NCBI GenBank assembly: GCA_949383255.1
Contig: CASJPF010000028.1
Coordinates: 1-45,354, forward strand
DNA: 45,354 bases
Direction: 5' to 3'
Origin: Lachnospiraceae bacterium
Lineage (GTDB): Bacteria > Bacillota > Clostridia > Lachnospirales > Lachnospiraceae
The stretch's first letter is position 1; the number at the start of each line of letters is the position of its first letter. Made by a program: the position numbers and the translations under genes. This document shows, one piece after another, positions 34,436-41,602 of the stretch. The notes below the pieces were generated by a model. That model was not told where the DNA came from. It did not search any database and was given only the letters and a program-made list of their open reading frames with translations.

Positions 34436-34882
34436 AGTTTTGTTTTCCTTTCCTGAATGTTAATATCAAAGAATTGTTTGGCAGTAAACGATATAATTGA
34501 TATTGTTTATTTTAAAATAATTCTTTTGTAATTACTATAACATAATGTATTTTTATTGTCAAAAGCTGTATTTGTGTTAGCAGTACCTAAAATTTTGTTA
34601 AAAGTCAATTGTTATAAGATGAACAAAGCAATAATAAAACATTGCGTAATATGAAAATAAAGTACGCAATAATATAGGATATTAGCAGTATCGACTATTC
34701 TGTTTTTCCTTAATTTTTAAATTTAAATAACAATTTTTATATTTTTAGCTATGTTTAATAGGCGTATAATAAATACAATTCAATTATTTTGTATAATTAA
34801 AAAAGTTGCAACCAATTTTATAAAAATCCTTCTTATAAAGAAAGGGGTTCGGTAGATTCAGAAAGATAAAGGAGGTTATCAC
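34436..34882. promoter_or_regulatory. AT-rich divergent intergenic region before the ECF sigma operon
   Basis: No gene is seen. A TATAAT near 34770 and another near 34792 could serve vegetative promoters, though neither has a convincing -35 at 17 bases. TGCAACC (34807-34813) resembles the AAC-containing -35 of ECF promoters and could reflect autoregulation, but no clear ECF -10 was found at the usual distance. Confidence 0.3.
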
Positions 34883-35440
34883 TTGGAAGACAATGAGATT
34901 ATTGAATTATTTTGGCAGCGCTCGCAACAGGCAATTACAGAGACGGATTATAAGTATGGCGGACGATTGCAAAATTTATCTATGAATATATTACATGATC
35001 GAGAGGATGCAGAGGAATGTGTAAATGATACATATCATGCGACATGGAATACATTACCCCCAAAACGTCCAAATTATTTTTTTGCTTATCTGGCAAAGCT
35101 TACACGCAATTTCTCCTTTGGAAAATATGATTATTATCATGCGCAAAAGCGGTACGCGACAGTAGTTGAATTGAGTGAGGAAATTGAAAATTGTATTCCA
35201 GCCCCAAACGATTTTGAACAAAAGATAGACAGTGAGGAAATTGGGCGTATTATTAGTGATTTTTTACATAAGCAGTCAGCAGAGATGAGAATGATTTTTG
35301 TGCGTCGTTATTGGTATATGGATTCTGTTAAGGAAATTTCACAGGTATTTCATATTAGTGAGAGCAAGGTGAAGTCAATTTTGTTTCGTATGAGAAATAA
35401 ATTGCGAGAGTATTTGGAGCAAGGAGGCATACAATTATGA
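34883..35440 (+). CDS. ECF-type RNA polymerase sigma factor
   Basis: A 185-residue sigma-70 family factor. Region 2 spans about 25-95 (LSMNILHDREDAEECVNDTYHATWNTLP, which binds core and the -10 element). Region 4 spans about 120-180 (FLHKQSAEMRMIFVRRYWYMDSVKEISQVFHISESKVKSILFRMRNKLREYL, written here in parts as its helix-turn-helix). It uses a TTG start with GGAGG seven bases upstream. The next gene overlaps it by four bases (ATGA) and encodes a membrane protein of the usual partner type, so they form a sigma/anti-sigma pair. Signal and regulon are unknown; the serpin gene downstream is the obvious target. Confidence 0.92.
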   Translation: MEDNEIIELFWQRSQQAITETDYKYGGRLQNLSMNILHDREDAEECVNDTYHATWNTLPPKRPNYFFAYLAKLTRNFSFGKYDYYHAQKRYATVVELSEEIENCIPAPNDFEQKIDSEEIGRIISDFLHKQSAEMRMIFVRRYWYMDSVKEISQVFHISESKVKSILFRMRNKLREYLEQGGIQL

Positions 35441-36399
35441 GAGGAAAAAATTTACTGGAATGTATGCAATATATTGACGATACACTCATAGAAGAGGCAC
35501 TAAATCCAACAATTATTTCATATAAAGATAAGCCTGCGATTAGATGGGTTATGGCAGTTGCCAGTGTAATTGTGATTGGAATTTCAGTTACAACATTTTG
35601 GTCACATCAAAATGCGAATAGGGATTTCAATATGGATAAACAAGAAAGTACGAATAATGATATTAATGCGCAGATGGATATGACGGATAATACTGTAGGA
35701 AGTGATGCTGGAAAGTCGGTAGCAGAGACAGGACTTATAACAGAAATAGCTAAGGATGCGTCGACGAGCGTTGCCGATAACAGTATATCAACAGAGGTAA
35801 AAAAAGAAAGTGCAAAAGATCAGGCAACACAAGAACCAATGAAAGAAAAAAGTGTGGCGGAGCAAGCAACAGCAAAATCAAATATAGAGAGTTTGGAAAC
35901 GCAAGAAGAAACAAAATTAACAGATTTGGAGGTGCAGAAAGAGATAAAAACTGCATATAAAGTTATCTATGATTATTATGGTGAAAAAGATACCTCGGAA
36001 TATTGTTATGCAGTACCAGAAAAAGGAACTGTTCTTCGTTATCAGTATTTACAGAAAACAATAGACTATTATGCAGCACAGGAAAATATCACAGATGATT
36101 CTGCTGTACGAGAAAATACTACAGATGTAACAGATAATACGATTTATGCATATCAGGTTGTGATTGATATCTATGGTGACATAGAGACTAAAACTGGTAC
36201 ACAATATGAAGACTTGTATCATTCAGATGGAGGGAATTTATTGATTGAGCAGGAATATAGGCGTTTGATTGATTTAGGATATGCAGTAACATTATCTGAG
36301 GATTTTCAATTGACGGGAACCTTTACCAAAGCAGAGATGGATACTTTTTTATCGTCTCCAGAATATGGTTATGTTTTTCGCTTTGAAAATGAATCATAA
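35437..36399 (+). CDS. Membrane-anchored putative anti-sigma factor
   Basis: A 320-residue protein. The N-terminal 35 residues (LLECMQYIDDTLIEEAL) match the short cytoplasmic sigma-binding motif of clostridial anti-sigma factors. One membrane helix follows (about 41-58, WVMAVASVIVIGISVTTFW). Then comes a Ser/Thr/Glu/Lys-rich linker to about 170, and a C-terminal extracytoplasmic domain (about 175-320) with many Tyr residues and no motif I can name. It overlaps the sigma gene by four bases, implying coupled synthesis and a signal sensed outside the cell. The serpin gene follows after 26-40 bases. Confidence 0.75.
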   Translation: MRGKNLLECMQYIDDTLIEEALNPTIISYKDKPAIRWVMAVASVIVIGISVTTFWSHQNANRDFNMDKQESTNNDINAQMDMTDNTVGSDAGKSVAETGLITEIAKDASTSVADNSISTEVKKESAKDQATQEPMKEKSVAEQATAKSNIESLETQEETKLTDLEVQKEIKTAYKVIYDYYGEKDTSEYCYAVPEKGTVLRYQYLQKTIDYYAAQENITDDSAVRENTTDVTDNTIYAYQVVIDIYGDIETKTGTQYEDLYHSDGGNLLIEQEYRRLIDLGYAVTLSEDFQLTGTFTKAEMDTFLSSPEYGYVFRFENES

Positions 36400-36425
36400 A
36401 ACACATAAAGAGAGGGGATAGGACT

Positions 36426-37441
36426 ATGATAAAAAAGGAATGTTTATCGCAATTACAGTTATTGCGGTGGTGTGTATCTTCAGTGCATGTGCCGATAAAG
36501 TGGAAAAGGTGTCTGCTATACCAGAAACAGAGGAAAAAGAGAATAAAAGTCCAGTACTTGAGTTAACCAGTTTGACAGAAGATACGGCGCAGAGTGTTTG
36601 TATTGATTATGTAATTGAATCTTATGAGAATATTCAGAAATTTGGATATGATTTGTTTGCGCAGTGTATTGATGATGAAAATCCAGTATTTTCACCAGTA
36701 TCAGCATATTTAGCACTTTCTATGGCAGCGTGCGGGGCAGATGGAACGACCAGGGAGGAGCTTTATAGCGTGCTTGGCAATGATTTGTTGTCCTTGTCCG
36801 ACGATATGATGAATCGTTTTTCGGTATCAGGAGATATACTAAATCTGTCAGTTGCTAATTCTGCATGGATTGATAGCGCATTTGCTGTAAATGATACATG
36901 GCTTGGTACTGTAAAATCTTTAATGGATGCGGGGGCGTTTCAGGAAGAGCTTTCTACGGAACAAACGATGAATAAAATAAATGATTGGATAAGTGATAAG
37001 ACAAACAGACTAATTGATACAATGTTAACAGAACCATTAGCGCAACAGACCCGTCTTGCACTATTTAACACAGTTTATTTTAAGGGAAAGTGGAAATTAC
37101 CGTTTGAGCCACAGAATACACATAGCGAAGCATTTTATCTGCAAAAGAAACAAGAGAATGAAAAGCAAGTTGAGATGATGAATTTATATTCGACAGATCT
37201 CGAATATCTTTCTAATGATTTTATGGAAGGAGTTCTTTTGCCCTATCAGAACAATGGTGAGAATTGTAGTGATGCACTTGCATTTATTGCATTAAAACCA
37301 ATAGGAGAAAATCATATTAGAGAAGTCTACCACAAATTGACCGATAAAGTCATATCAGATATTTTAAGTAATAAACAGACTGAAATAGTCAATTTAAAAC
37401 TTCCTAAATTTGAGGTAACTTTTATAAAGAAAAACTATTGA
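36426..37441 (+). pseudogene. Serpin family lipoprotein, truncated at the C-terminus and possibly frameshifted at the start
   Basis: Serpins trap serine proteases by a sacrificial reactive-centre loop. Recognisable segments are NPVFSPVSAYLALSMAACGA, NSAWID, INDWISDKTNRLIDTML, LFNTVYFKGKWKLPFEP and, last, NLKLPKFEVTF. The reading stops at KKNY (37441), so the hinge, reactive-centre loop and final strands, about 80 residues, are missing. The protein cannot work as an inhibitor. The best ribosome binding site (GAGAGGGGATAGG) serves ATG 36426, which reads out of frame after five codons; one extra A in the A6 tract at about 36431-36436 would join it to the lipoprotein signal starting at ATG 36440 (MFIAITVIAVVCIFSACA). 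Truncation coincides with the left end of the mobile element. Third gene of the ECF operon. Confidence 0.8.
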
Positions 37442-37479
37442 TTATCCCTGAAAAGCCTTAAAAACAGGCACTTTTATAG

Positions 37480-37689
37480 ATACAAGCAACTGAGTTTACT
37501 ACCAATTTACTACTTTTACGGAAAAAGTCTTGATATGCACAACCACAAGAACCAAACACACGGATAGAACAACTTACAGAAAATCTTTACCATGACAGCG
37601 TTTCTTTGCTCCGCAAAATGCGGAAAATGGAAACGCTGTTTTCATTTCCAATGTTACGCAATAGAACGTCATTTTCAGGGTGTGGAGTA
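37480..37689 (+). pseudogene. Degenerate coding remnant, family not recognised
   Basis: One frame reads ATEFTTNLLLLRKKS, then a TGA at 37531-37533, then continues YAQPQEPNTRIEQLTENLYHD and on to a TAA at 37690. The two pieces look like one protein broken by a stop. There is no ribosome binding site. I cannot name the family; it lies at the very left of the element and was probably its terminal gene. Confidence 0.4.
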
Positions 37690-37764
37690 TAATTCCTTTA
37701 CCTCGGCTCTTTTCGTGTCCACAAGCTGCTTAAATCAATGGGAAAAAGGCTTCTATTGCGTAAC
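37653..37764. repeat. 14-bp perfect inverted repeat pair within the element
   Basis: GTTACGCAATAGAA (37653-37666) and TTCTATTGCGTAAC (37751-37764) are exact reverse complements, 84 bases apart. The left arm recurs exactly at 38055-38068 in the second, diverged copy of the surrounding block, where the right arm is degenerate. Confidence 0.75.
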
Positions 37765-37845
37765 AATCTATCCCCCCAAAAGAGTGTCAACGCAAAAACA
37801 GCTTTCCAAGTGCGATATACAGCGGCTCTGCATTTTCAACTGCCT

Positions 37846-37929
37846 ATGGTGGATTTACCTACATTGGATTATCCAACGTTGGAAAAACCTACGTAGGAAA
37901 ATCCAACGCAATTAAATAAAGATATATAG
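37846..37929 (+). pseudogene. RepA-like replication initiator tail, copy 1 (degenerate)
   Basis: The frame reads VDLPTLDYPTLEKPT, a TAG stop at 37894-37896, then ENPTQLNKDI and a second stop at 37927. Repeats of the type PTLDYPTLENPTQ are, as I know them, characteristic of the variable tail of RepA-like initiators on Firmicute elements. The N-terminal initiator domain is absent. The two stops make it non-functional. Confidence 0.5.
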
Positions 37930-38228
37930 AGTAAAGATAAATGAAATACTGATTCTATCAATTACCCATTCCATTCCTATCCTTTCCGGTAGAGGAACGG
38001 AAACGAAAAGAAACGGTTATACCGAAATTGACCTTAACTTGCCTTTTATGTTTTGTTACGCAATAGAACGCCATTTTCGGGGGTTAGAGTATAAATCCCT
38101 TACCTCGACCGCTTTCAAGGCTCTATGACCGCTTAAAACGCCGAGAAACAGGATTCTAACGAGTGGCAACATACCCCATGTTATCACAACACCCCTTTGA
38201 GTGGCATATAATTCCTGCCGCCGGTGTT

Positions 38229-38285
38229 GGATTAGCCGATATTGGATTTTCCGACATCGGCTAATCCGACGTCGGAAAATCCAAT
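38229..38285. repeat. Interleaved inverted repeats (A-B-A'-B')
   Basis: A GGATTAGCCGAT (38229-38240) pairs with A' ATCGGCTAATCC (38256-38267). B ATTGGATTTTCCGAC (38241-38255) pairs with B' GTCGGAAAATCCAAT (38271-38285). Both pairings are perfect (12 and 15 bp) and cannot form as simple nested hairpins at once; in RNA they would make a pseudoknot or two alternative folds. They lie inside the PT-rich coding repeat of the RepA-like tail. Confidence 0.85.
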
Positions 38286-38466
38286 GCAAATAAATAAAGA
38301 TATAAAAATACTAATTTACCAAAGAAAGAAAAAAAGAAATACAGATATAAATATCTCTTCCTTTCCCTTCCTATCCGTTCAATTACCATACCCCTCTTCT
38401 TTTGACAGGAAACAACACGGCTATCGGAACGGAAGCGAAAAGAAATGGCATACAAAGCCAGCTTGA
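38242..38466 (+). pseudogene. RepA-like replication initiator tail, copy 2 (degenerate)
   Basis: The frame beginning DFPTSANPTSENPMQINKDI is open to 38466, but just upstream it reads VLD-stop-PI, so the PT-rich tail is cut off from any N-terminal domain. The later part (NTDINISSFPFLS) is alignable by eye with copy 1 (NTDSINYPFHSYP). No start codon with a ribosome binding site. I read it as a remnant of an element replication gene; an active small protein is unlikely. Confidence 0.5.
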
Positions 38467-38715
38467 AATTTGTCAGAAAACCAGCAGGGAGATTAACAGT
38501 TATGATTTTTCATAAAGAATATAAAATGCGGTTCTGCCTTGTAAAAAGAAAAATAAGTTTCGGAGCAAGCATAGGAAAAGAGTACCCTTTTCCGTAAATC
38601 TGCCCGTTTTCGCCTGTGACTTGCGGACGTATTCTGCTTGTTGGGAAGTATCCCAAACCCTTTTGAAAATCTTCTCACTGCACAGAACAAATTCCTTAAA
38701 TCTAACGCAGAAGTC
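38467..38715. other. Element spacer without a recognised gene
   Basis: No convincing gene on either strand. A minus-strand frame (about 38493-38690) reads RFSKGFGILPNKQNTS but lacks a good start and looks like part of the same decayed material. Confidence 0.4.
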
Positions 38716-38744
38716 TTGTTTTCATTCGGCTAACCGTATATAAT
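38716..38744 (+). promoter_or_regulatory. Predicted promoter of the HTH-two-component operon
   Basis: TATAAT (38739-38744) with TTGTTT (38716-38721) 17 bases upstream. It lies 35 bases before the HTH gene start and marks the point where intact cargo begins. Confidence 0.55.
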
Positions 38745-38779
38745 TATACTGATAGAGCTTAGAGAAAAGGAGAATGAAA

Positions 38780-38974
38780 ATGTTAGAGTTTATTTCTGCC
38801 CCGGAAGCAGCGAAAAAATGGGGCATTTCGGAAAGACGAGTACAGAAGTTATGTGAAGAAAACCGCATACCGGGTATAGTAAAGTTCAGCCGTATGTGGT
38901 TAATACCAAAGGACGCAAAGAAACCTATGGATAAAAGGAAAAAACGGAAAGACGGTGCAAACTATGAACAGTAA
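38780..38974 (+). CDS. Small helix-turn-helix (excisionase/MerR-type) DNA-binding protein
   Basis: A 64-residue protein that is almost only an HTH_17-type winged helix: FISAPEAAKKWGISERRVQKLCEENRIPGIVKFSRMW, then a basic tail KKPMDKRKKRK. Such proteins act as excisionases or as small regulators on mobile elements; the latter is more likely here because it leads a two-component operon. I start at ATG 38780 (AAGGAG seven bases upstream) rather than ATG 38774. The end overlaps the response regulator start by 11 bases. Confidence 0.75.
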   Translation: MLEFISAPEAAKKWGISERRVQKLCEENRIPGIVKFSRMWLIPKDAKKPMDKRKKRKDGANYEQ

Positions 38975-39668
38975 AATCTTATTAGTAGACGACGAAAAAG
39001 ACATTTCTGATTTGATAGAAGAAGCATTACGTCAAGACAACTTTGTAGATATTCAAAAAGCATACACAGGACTGGACGCAATTCAGATATGCAGAGAATA
39101 TCAGCCGGACGTAATCATATTGGATATTATGCTGCCGGATATTGACGGAATCGAGGTATGTAAACAGATTAGGGAATTTTCGATCTGTTCTATCCTGTTC
39201 CTATCTTCGAGGAATGATGATATTGACAAGATACTTGGGCTTTCCAGTGGGGGTGATGATTACATTACAAAGCCTTTCAGTCCACGGGAAATTGTTTATC
39301 GTGTCAAAGCACAGCTTCGCCGCCAGCAATATCAATCTGATAAAAGCATTGATTTGAACCATTTATTGACCGTTGGCTTCCTTACACTTGATGAGGAAAG
39401 CTGCCGGATTTATAAAAAAGGGCAGGAAATTGAACTGACAGGACGCGAGTTTTTATTATTATCCTATCTCATGCAAAATGCAGATAAGATCATCAGCAAA
39501 GAACGGCTATATGAACAGGTGTGGGGCGAATATAGCAGTATTTGTGATAATACAATCATGGTGCATATCCGCCATATCAGAGAAAAGATTGAAGATACTC
39601 CGTCTGCCCCAAAACAACTGATTACGATAAAAGGTTTGGGATATAAATTAAAGAAAAGGACTGATTAA
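38964..39668 (+). CDS. OmpR/PhoB-family response regulator
   Basis: A 234-residue regulator: receiver domain (about 1-118) with Asp9-Asp10, phospho-acceptor Asp54 in VIILDIMLPD and the conserved Lys in YITKPFSP; and a winged-helix DNA-binding domain (about 135-232; ELTGREFLLLSYLMQN, NTIMVHIRHIREKIE, TIKGLGYKLKK). I start at ATG 38964. The kinase gene follows with no gap. Likely targets are the FMN-binding and ABC genes downstream, which begin after a region with two 10-bp direct repeats (41103 and 41135). Confidence 0.94.
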   Translation: MNSKILLVDDEKDISDLIEEALRQDNFVDIQKAYTGLDAIQICREYQPDVIILDIMLPDIDGIEVCKQIREFSICSILFLSSRNDDIDKILGLSSGGDDYITKPFSPREIVYRVKAQLRRQQYQSDKSIDLNHLLTVGFLTLDEESCRIYKKGQEIELTGREFLLLSYLMQNADKIISKERLYEQVWGEYSSICDNTIMVHIRHIREKIEDTPSAPKQLITIKGLGYKLKKRTD

Positions 39669-41108
39669 ATGAAACAATCCGGCTACCGTACTACTTTTCA
39701 TATTTATTTGATATTTTTCCTGTCACTTTTAGGAACCCTTATTGCCGTATGCTGCCTTTTAGTCATGCTCATTACTACAACAAATCCAAACGGTAAAACT
39801 GTCCGCAGCGACCAGCCTAAAATTTTTACACAGGAATTTTCAGAATACATTATTTTTGTAAACAACAGCCCTCAAATAAAACAAACAGGAATTGAATTAT
39901 TACAGGAAACCCATGTGGGGCTGCAAATTTTAGATGCTGCCGGAAATGAAGTGTATGCGTATCAAAAGCCGGATCATGCACAGGACTATTATTCTAATAC
40001 GGAACTTTTGCTGCTTTATCAGACGGGACACTTTGACAAGGAGCTTGCAAGTACGAAAAATTGGACTGCTTTTATTGGTGTTAAAACAGGAAACGAAAAG
40101 GACTATGCCTATGTTCTGTACTTCCCTATGAATATTCAAAAAATAACCATGTACTTAAATGGAGAACGATTTGCAGGCGGAAAAAAGTTCATTATTTTCA
40201 TTATCAGCATTTTATTATCAACAGCCCTTTTCTTAGGGTTGGGCTACGGACTGTTTATAACAAAAGCGATCAGCAGATTATCAGCTTCCATTGGTCGTAT
40301 TTCGGGACGCTGTTATCTGCCCGTCAAAGAAAAGGGCGTATTTCGTGATTTATATAATAGCTTGAATGAATTAGACGGAGAAATAAGGGCGAGCGACCAT
40401 CTGCGTGAAAAAACGGAAACTATGCGCCGGGAATGGATTTCTAATATTACCCATGACTTAAAAACCCCCTTGTCCCCAATAAAAGGATATGCGGAAATTT
40501 TATGTGATGATACAGAGAAATCAACGCTTCAATGTAGGAAATATGCAGAAATAATGCTTAAAAATGCAGCATATATGGAAAATCTGATTGACGACTTAAA
40601 ATTAACATGGCAATTAGAAAATAATATGCTGCCAGTCAATAGACAGGAACAGAATATTGTCCGCTTTTTACGGGAATTATCCATTGATATTTTGAACTGC
40701 CCCGAATATGAGGAACGCACGATTTATTTTCAGTGCAGCGATCCTATTGCAGACGAAACGGTTATGCTTTCGTTTGATAAAAAACTTCTCACACGTACCT
40801 TTCAAAATCTGATTATCAATGCTTTTGTGCATGGCGGCAAAGATACGGAAGTAACTATACAAATTGCCGTTTCTGAAAATTTGGTGAATATAACCATATC
40901 AGATAATGGAAAAGGAATGAGTCTGGAAGAAACAGACCGATTATTTGACCGATATTATCGGGGAACAAATACAGAGAGCAAAACCGAGGGAACAGGCTTA
41001 GGGCTGGCGATTGCAAAAAGTATAATAGAACTTCATGGAGGTACAATTTCTGTTACCAGCAGTCCCGGAGCCGGAACCTCTTTTCTTATTTGCTTTCCCA
41101 GCGATTAA
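39669..41108 (+). CDS. Sensor histidine kinase (HAMP/HisKA type)
   Basis: A 479-residue kinase with two membrane helices (about 12-38 and 170-195) around a roughly 130-residue extracytoplasmic sensor domain. A HAMP-like linker (GRISGRCYLPVKEKG), HisKA with His262 in SNITHDLKTPLSPIKGYAEIL (quoted region 255-275) and the ATPase domain follow. The ATPase motifs are N box FQNLIINAFVHGG, G1 VNITISDNGKGM, F box RLFDRYYRG and G2 GTGLGLAIAKSI. It starts directly after the regulator's stop codon, so the pair is co-translated. The signal is unknown; the transporter next door suggests a wall-active or peptide compound. Confidence 0.94.
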   Translation: MKQSGYRTTFHIYLIFFLSLLGTLIAVCCLLVMLITTTNPNGKTVRSDQPKIFTQEFSEYIIFVNNSPQIKQTGIELLQETHVGLQILDAAGNEVYAYQKPDHAQDYYSNTELLLLYQTGHFDKELASTKNWTAFIGVKTGNEKDYAYVLYFPMNIQKITMYLNGERFAGGKKFIIFIISILLSTALFLGLGYGLFITKAISRLSASIGRISGRCYLPVKEKGVFRDLYNSLNELDGEIRASDHLREKTETMRREWISNITHDLKTPLSPIKGYAEILCDDTEKSTLQCRKYAEIMLKNAAYMENLIDDLKLTWQLENNMLPVNRQEQNIVRFLRELSIDILNCPEYEERTIYFQCSDPIADETVMLSFDKKLLTRTFQNLIINAFVHGGKDTEVTIQIAVSENLVNITISDNGKGMSLEETDRLFDRYYRGTNTESKTEGTGLGLAIAKSIIELHGGTISVTSSPGAGTSFLICFPSD

Positions 41109-41144
41109 GGTTAATTAAGATAGAATGAAAATGAGATTAAGGTT
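41103..41144 (+). promoter_or_regulatory. Direct repeats, candidate response-regulator sites
   Basis: GATTAAGGTT occurs at 41103-41112 and again at 41135-41144, 32 bases (three helical turns) apart, with a related TTAATTAAGA between. The second copy overlaps the left arm of the terminator hairpin. Placement between the two-component genes and the transporter genes suits OmpR-type control. Confidence 0.4.
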
Positions 41145-41186
41145 GACCATCTACTATGTGAAATGTAGTAACGGTCAACCTTTTTT
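41139..41186 (+). terminator. Terminator/attenuator hairpin before the FMN-binding gene
   Basis: AAGGTTGACC (41139-41148) pairs perfectly with GGTCAACCTT (41173-41182), followed by a T run to 41186; inner TACTA/TAGTA bases may extend it. It ends only 22 bases before the next gene, leaving no room for a promoter after it. Confidence 0.7.
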
Positions 41187-41208
41187 ATTGTAGGTAAGGA
41201 GGTGGAAT

Positions 41209-41580
41209 ATGAACATAAAAAAGGTATTTTCATTTGGAGCAGCTATATTGATTACGGCTTTTGTGTGCTTTGCCATTTTTGCCTTGCTACTGCGCCCGCA
41301 AACTTTGGAGATCGGCACGGTGGACTTAAACACAGTGGCAGACGGTGAATATATAGGTGTGTGCCAAAACAAAATTTTAATAGCCGTTGTCAAAGTCCGC
41401 GTACAGAACCATGAAATAACGGACATTGAAATATTAGAACATAAGGCTTCTTACATGGGACAGGCTGAAAAAATTGCCGGAGAAGTATGCGACAGACAGA
41501 TATTAGAAGTTGACGCAATATCCGGCGCGACATTTACCAGTCATACCGTCTTGAAAGCAATCGAAAATGCCTTGAAATAG
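41209..41580 (+). CDS. Membrane-anchored FMN-binding domain protein
   Basis: A 123-residue protein: N-terminal membrane helix (about 7-28), then a single FMN_bind domain. The C-terminal motif DAISGATFTSHTVLKAIENAL (102-122) contains the SGAT sequence in which ApbE attaches FMN covalently to Thr (Thr108 here). In RnfG and NqrC such domains carry electrons across the membrane; small stand-alone forms serve extracytosolic electron transfer systems. It is placed between a two-component system and an FtsX-type ABC transporter, which is a repeated theme in gut Firmicute elements, but its role there is not established. AAGGAGG precedes ATG 41209. ABC permease follows after 22 bases. Confidence 0.85.
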   Translation: MNIKKVFSFGAAILITAFVCFAIFALLLRPQTLEIGTVDLNTVADGEYIGVCQNKILIAVVKVRVQNHEITDIEILEHKASYMGQAEKIAGEVCDRQILEVDAISGATFTSHTVLKAIENALK

Positions 41581-41602
41581 CGCATAGAAAGTAGGTGTAA
41601 AT

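Larger units (their letters stand above)
37653..38466 (+). repeat. Two diverged direct copies of a ~400-bp RepA-tail block
   Basis: Copy 1 (about 37653-37990) and copy 2 (about 38055-38430) share their order of segments. Both open with GTTACGCAATAGAACG and an ATTTTC-rich stretch followed by TTACCTCG. A PT-rich coding repeat and AAATAAAGATATA come next, and both end in a run of short CCTATCC-type motifs. They differ by many substitutions and indels, so the duplication is old. Confidence 0.6.

Noticed and set aside
37592..37915. A 107-codon frame reading through the left part of the element
   Set aside because: It crosses several unrelated degenerate segments, including the inverted repeat and the RepA-like remnant in another frame, and has no start signal.
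38229..38285. CRISPR-like short repeats
   Set aside because: The repeated words come from PT-rich coding repeats and palindromes, with no regular spacers and no cas genes in the window.
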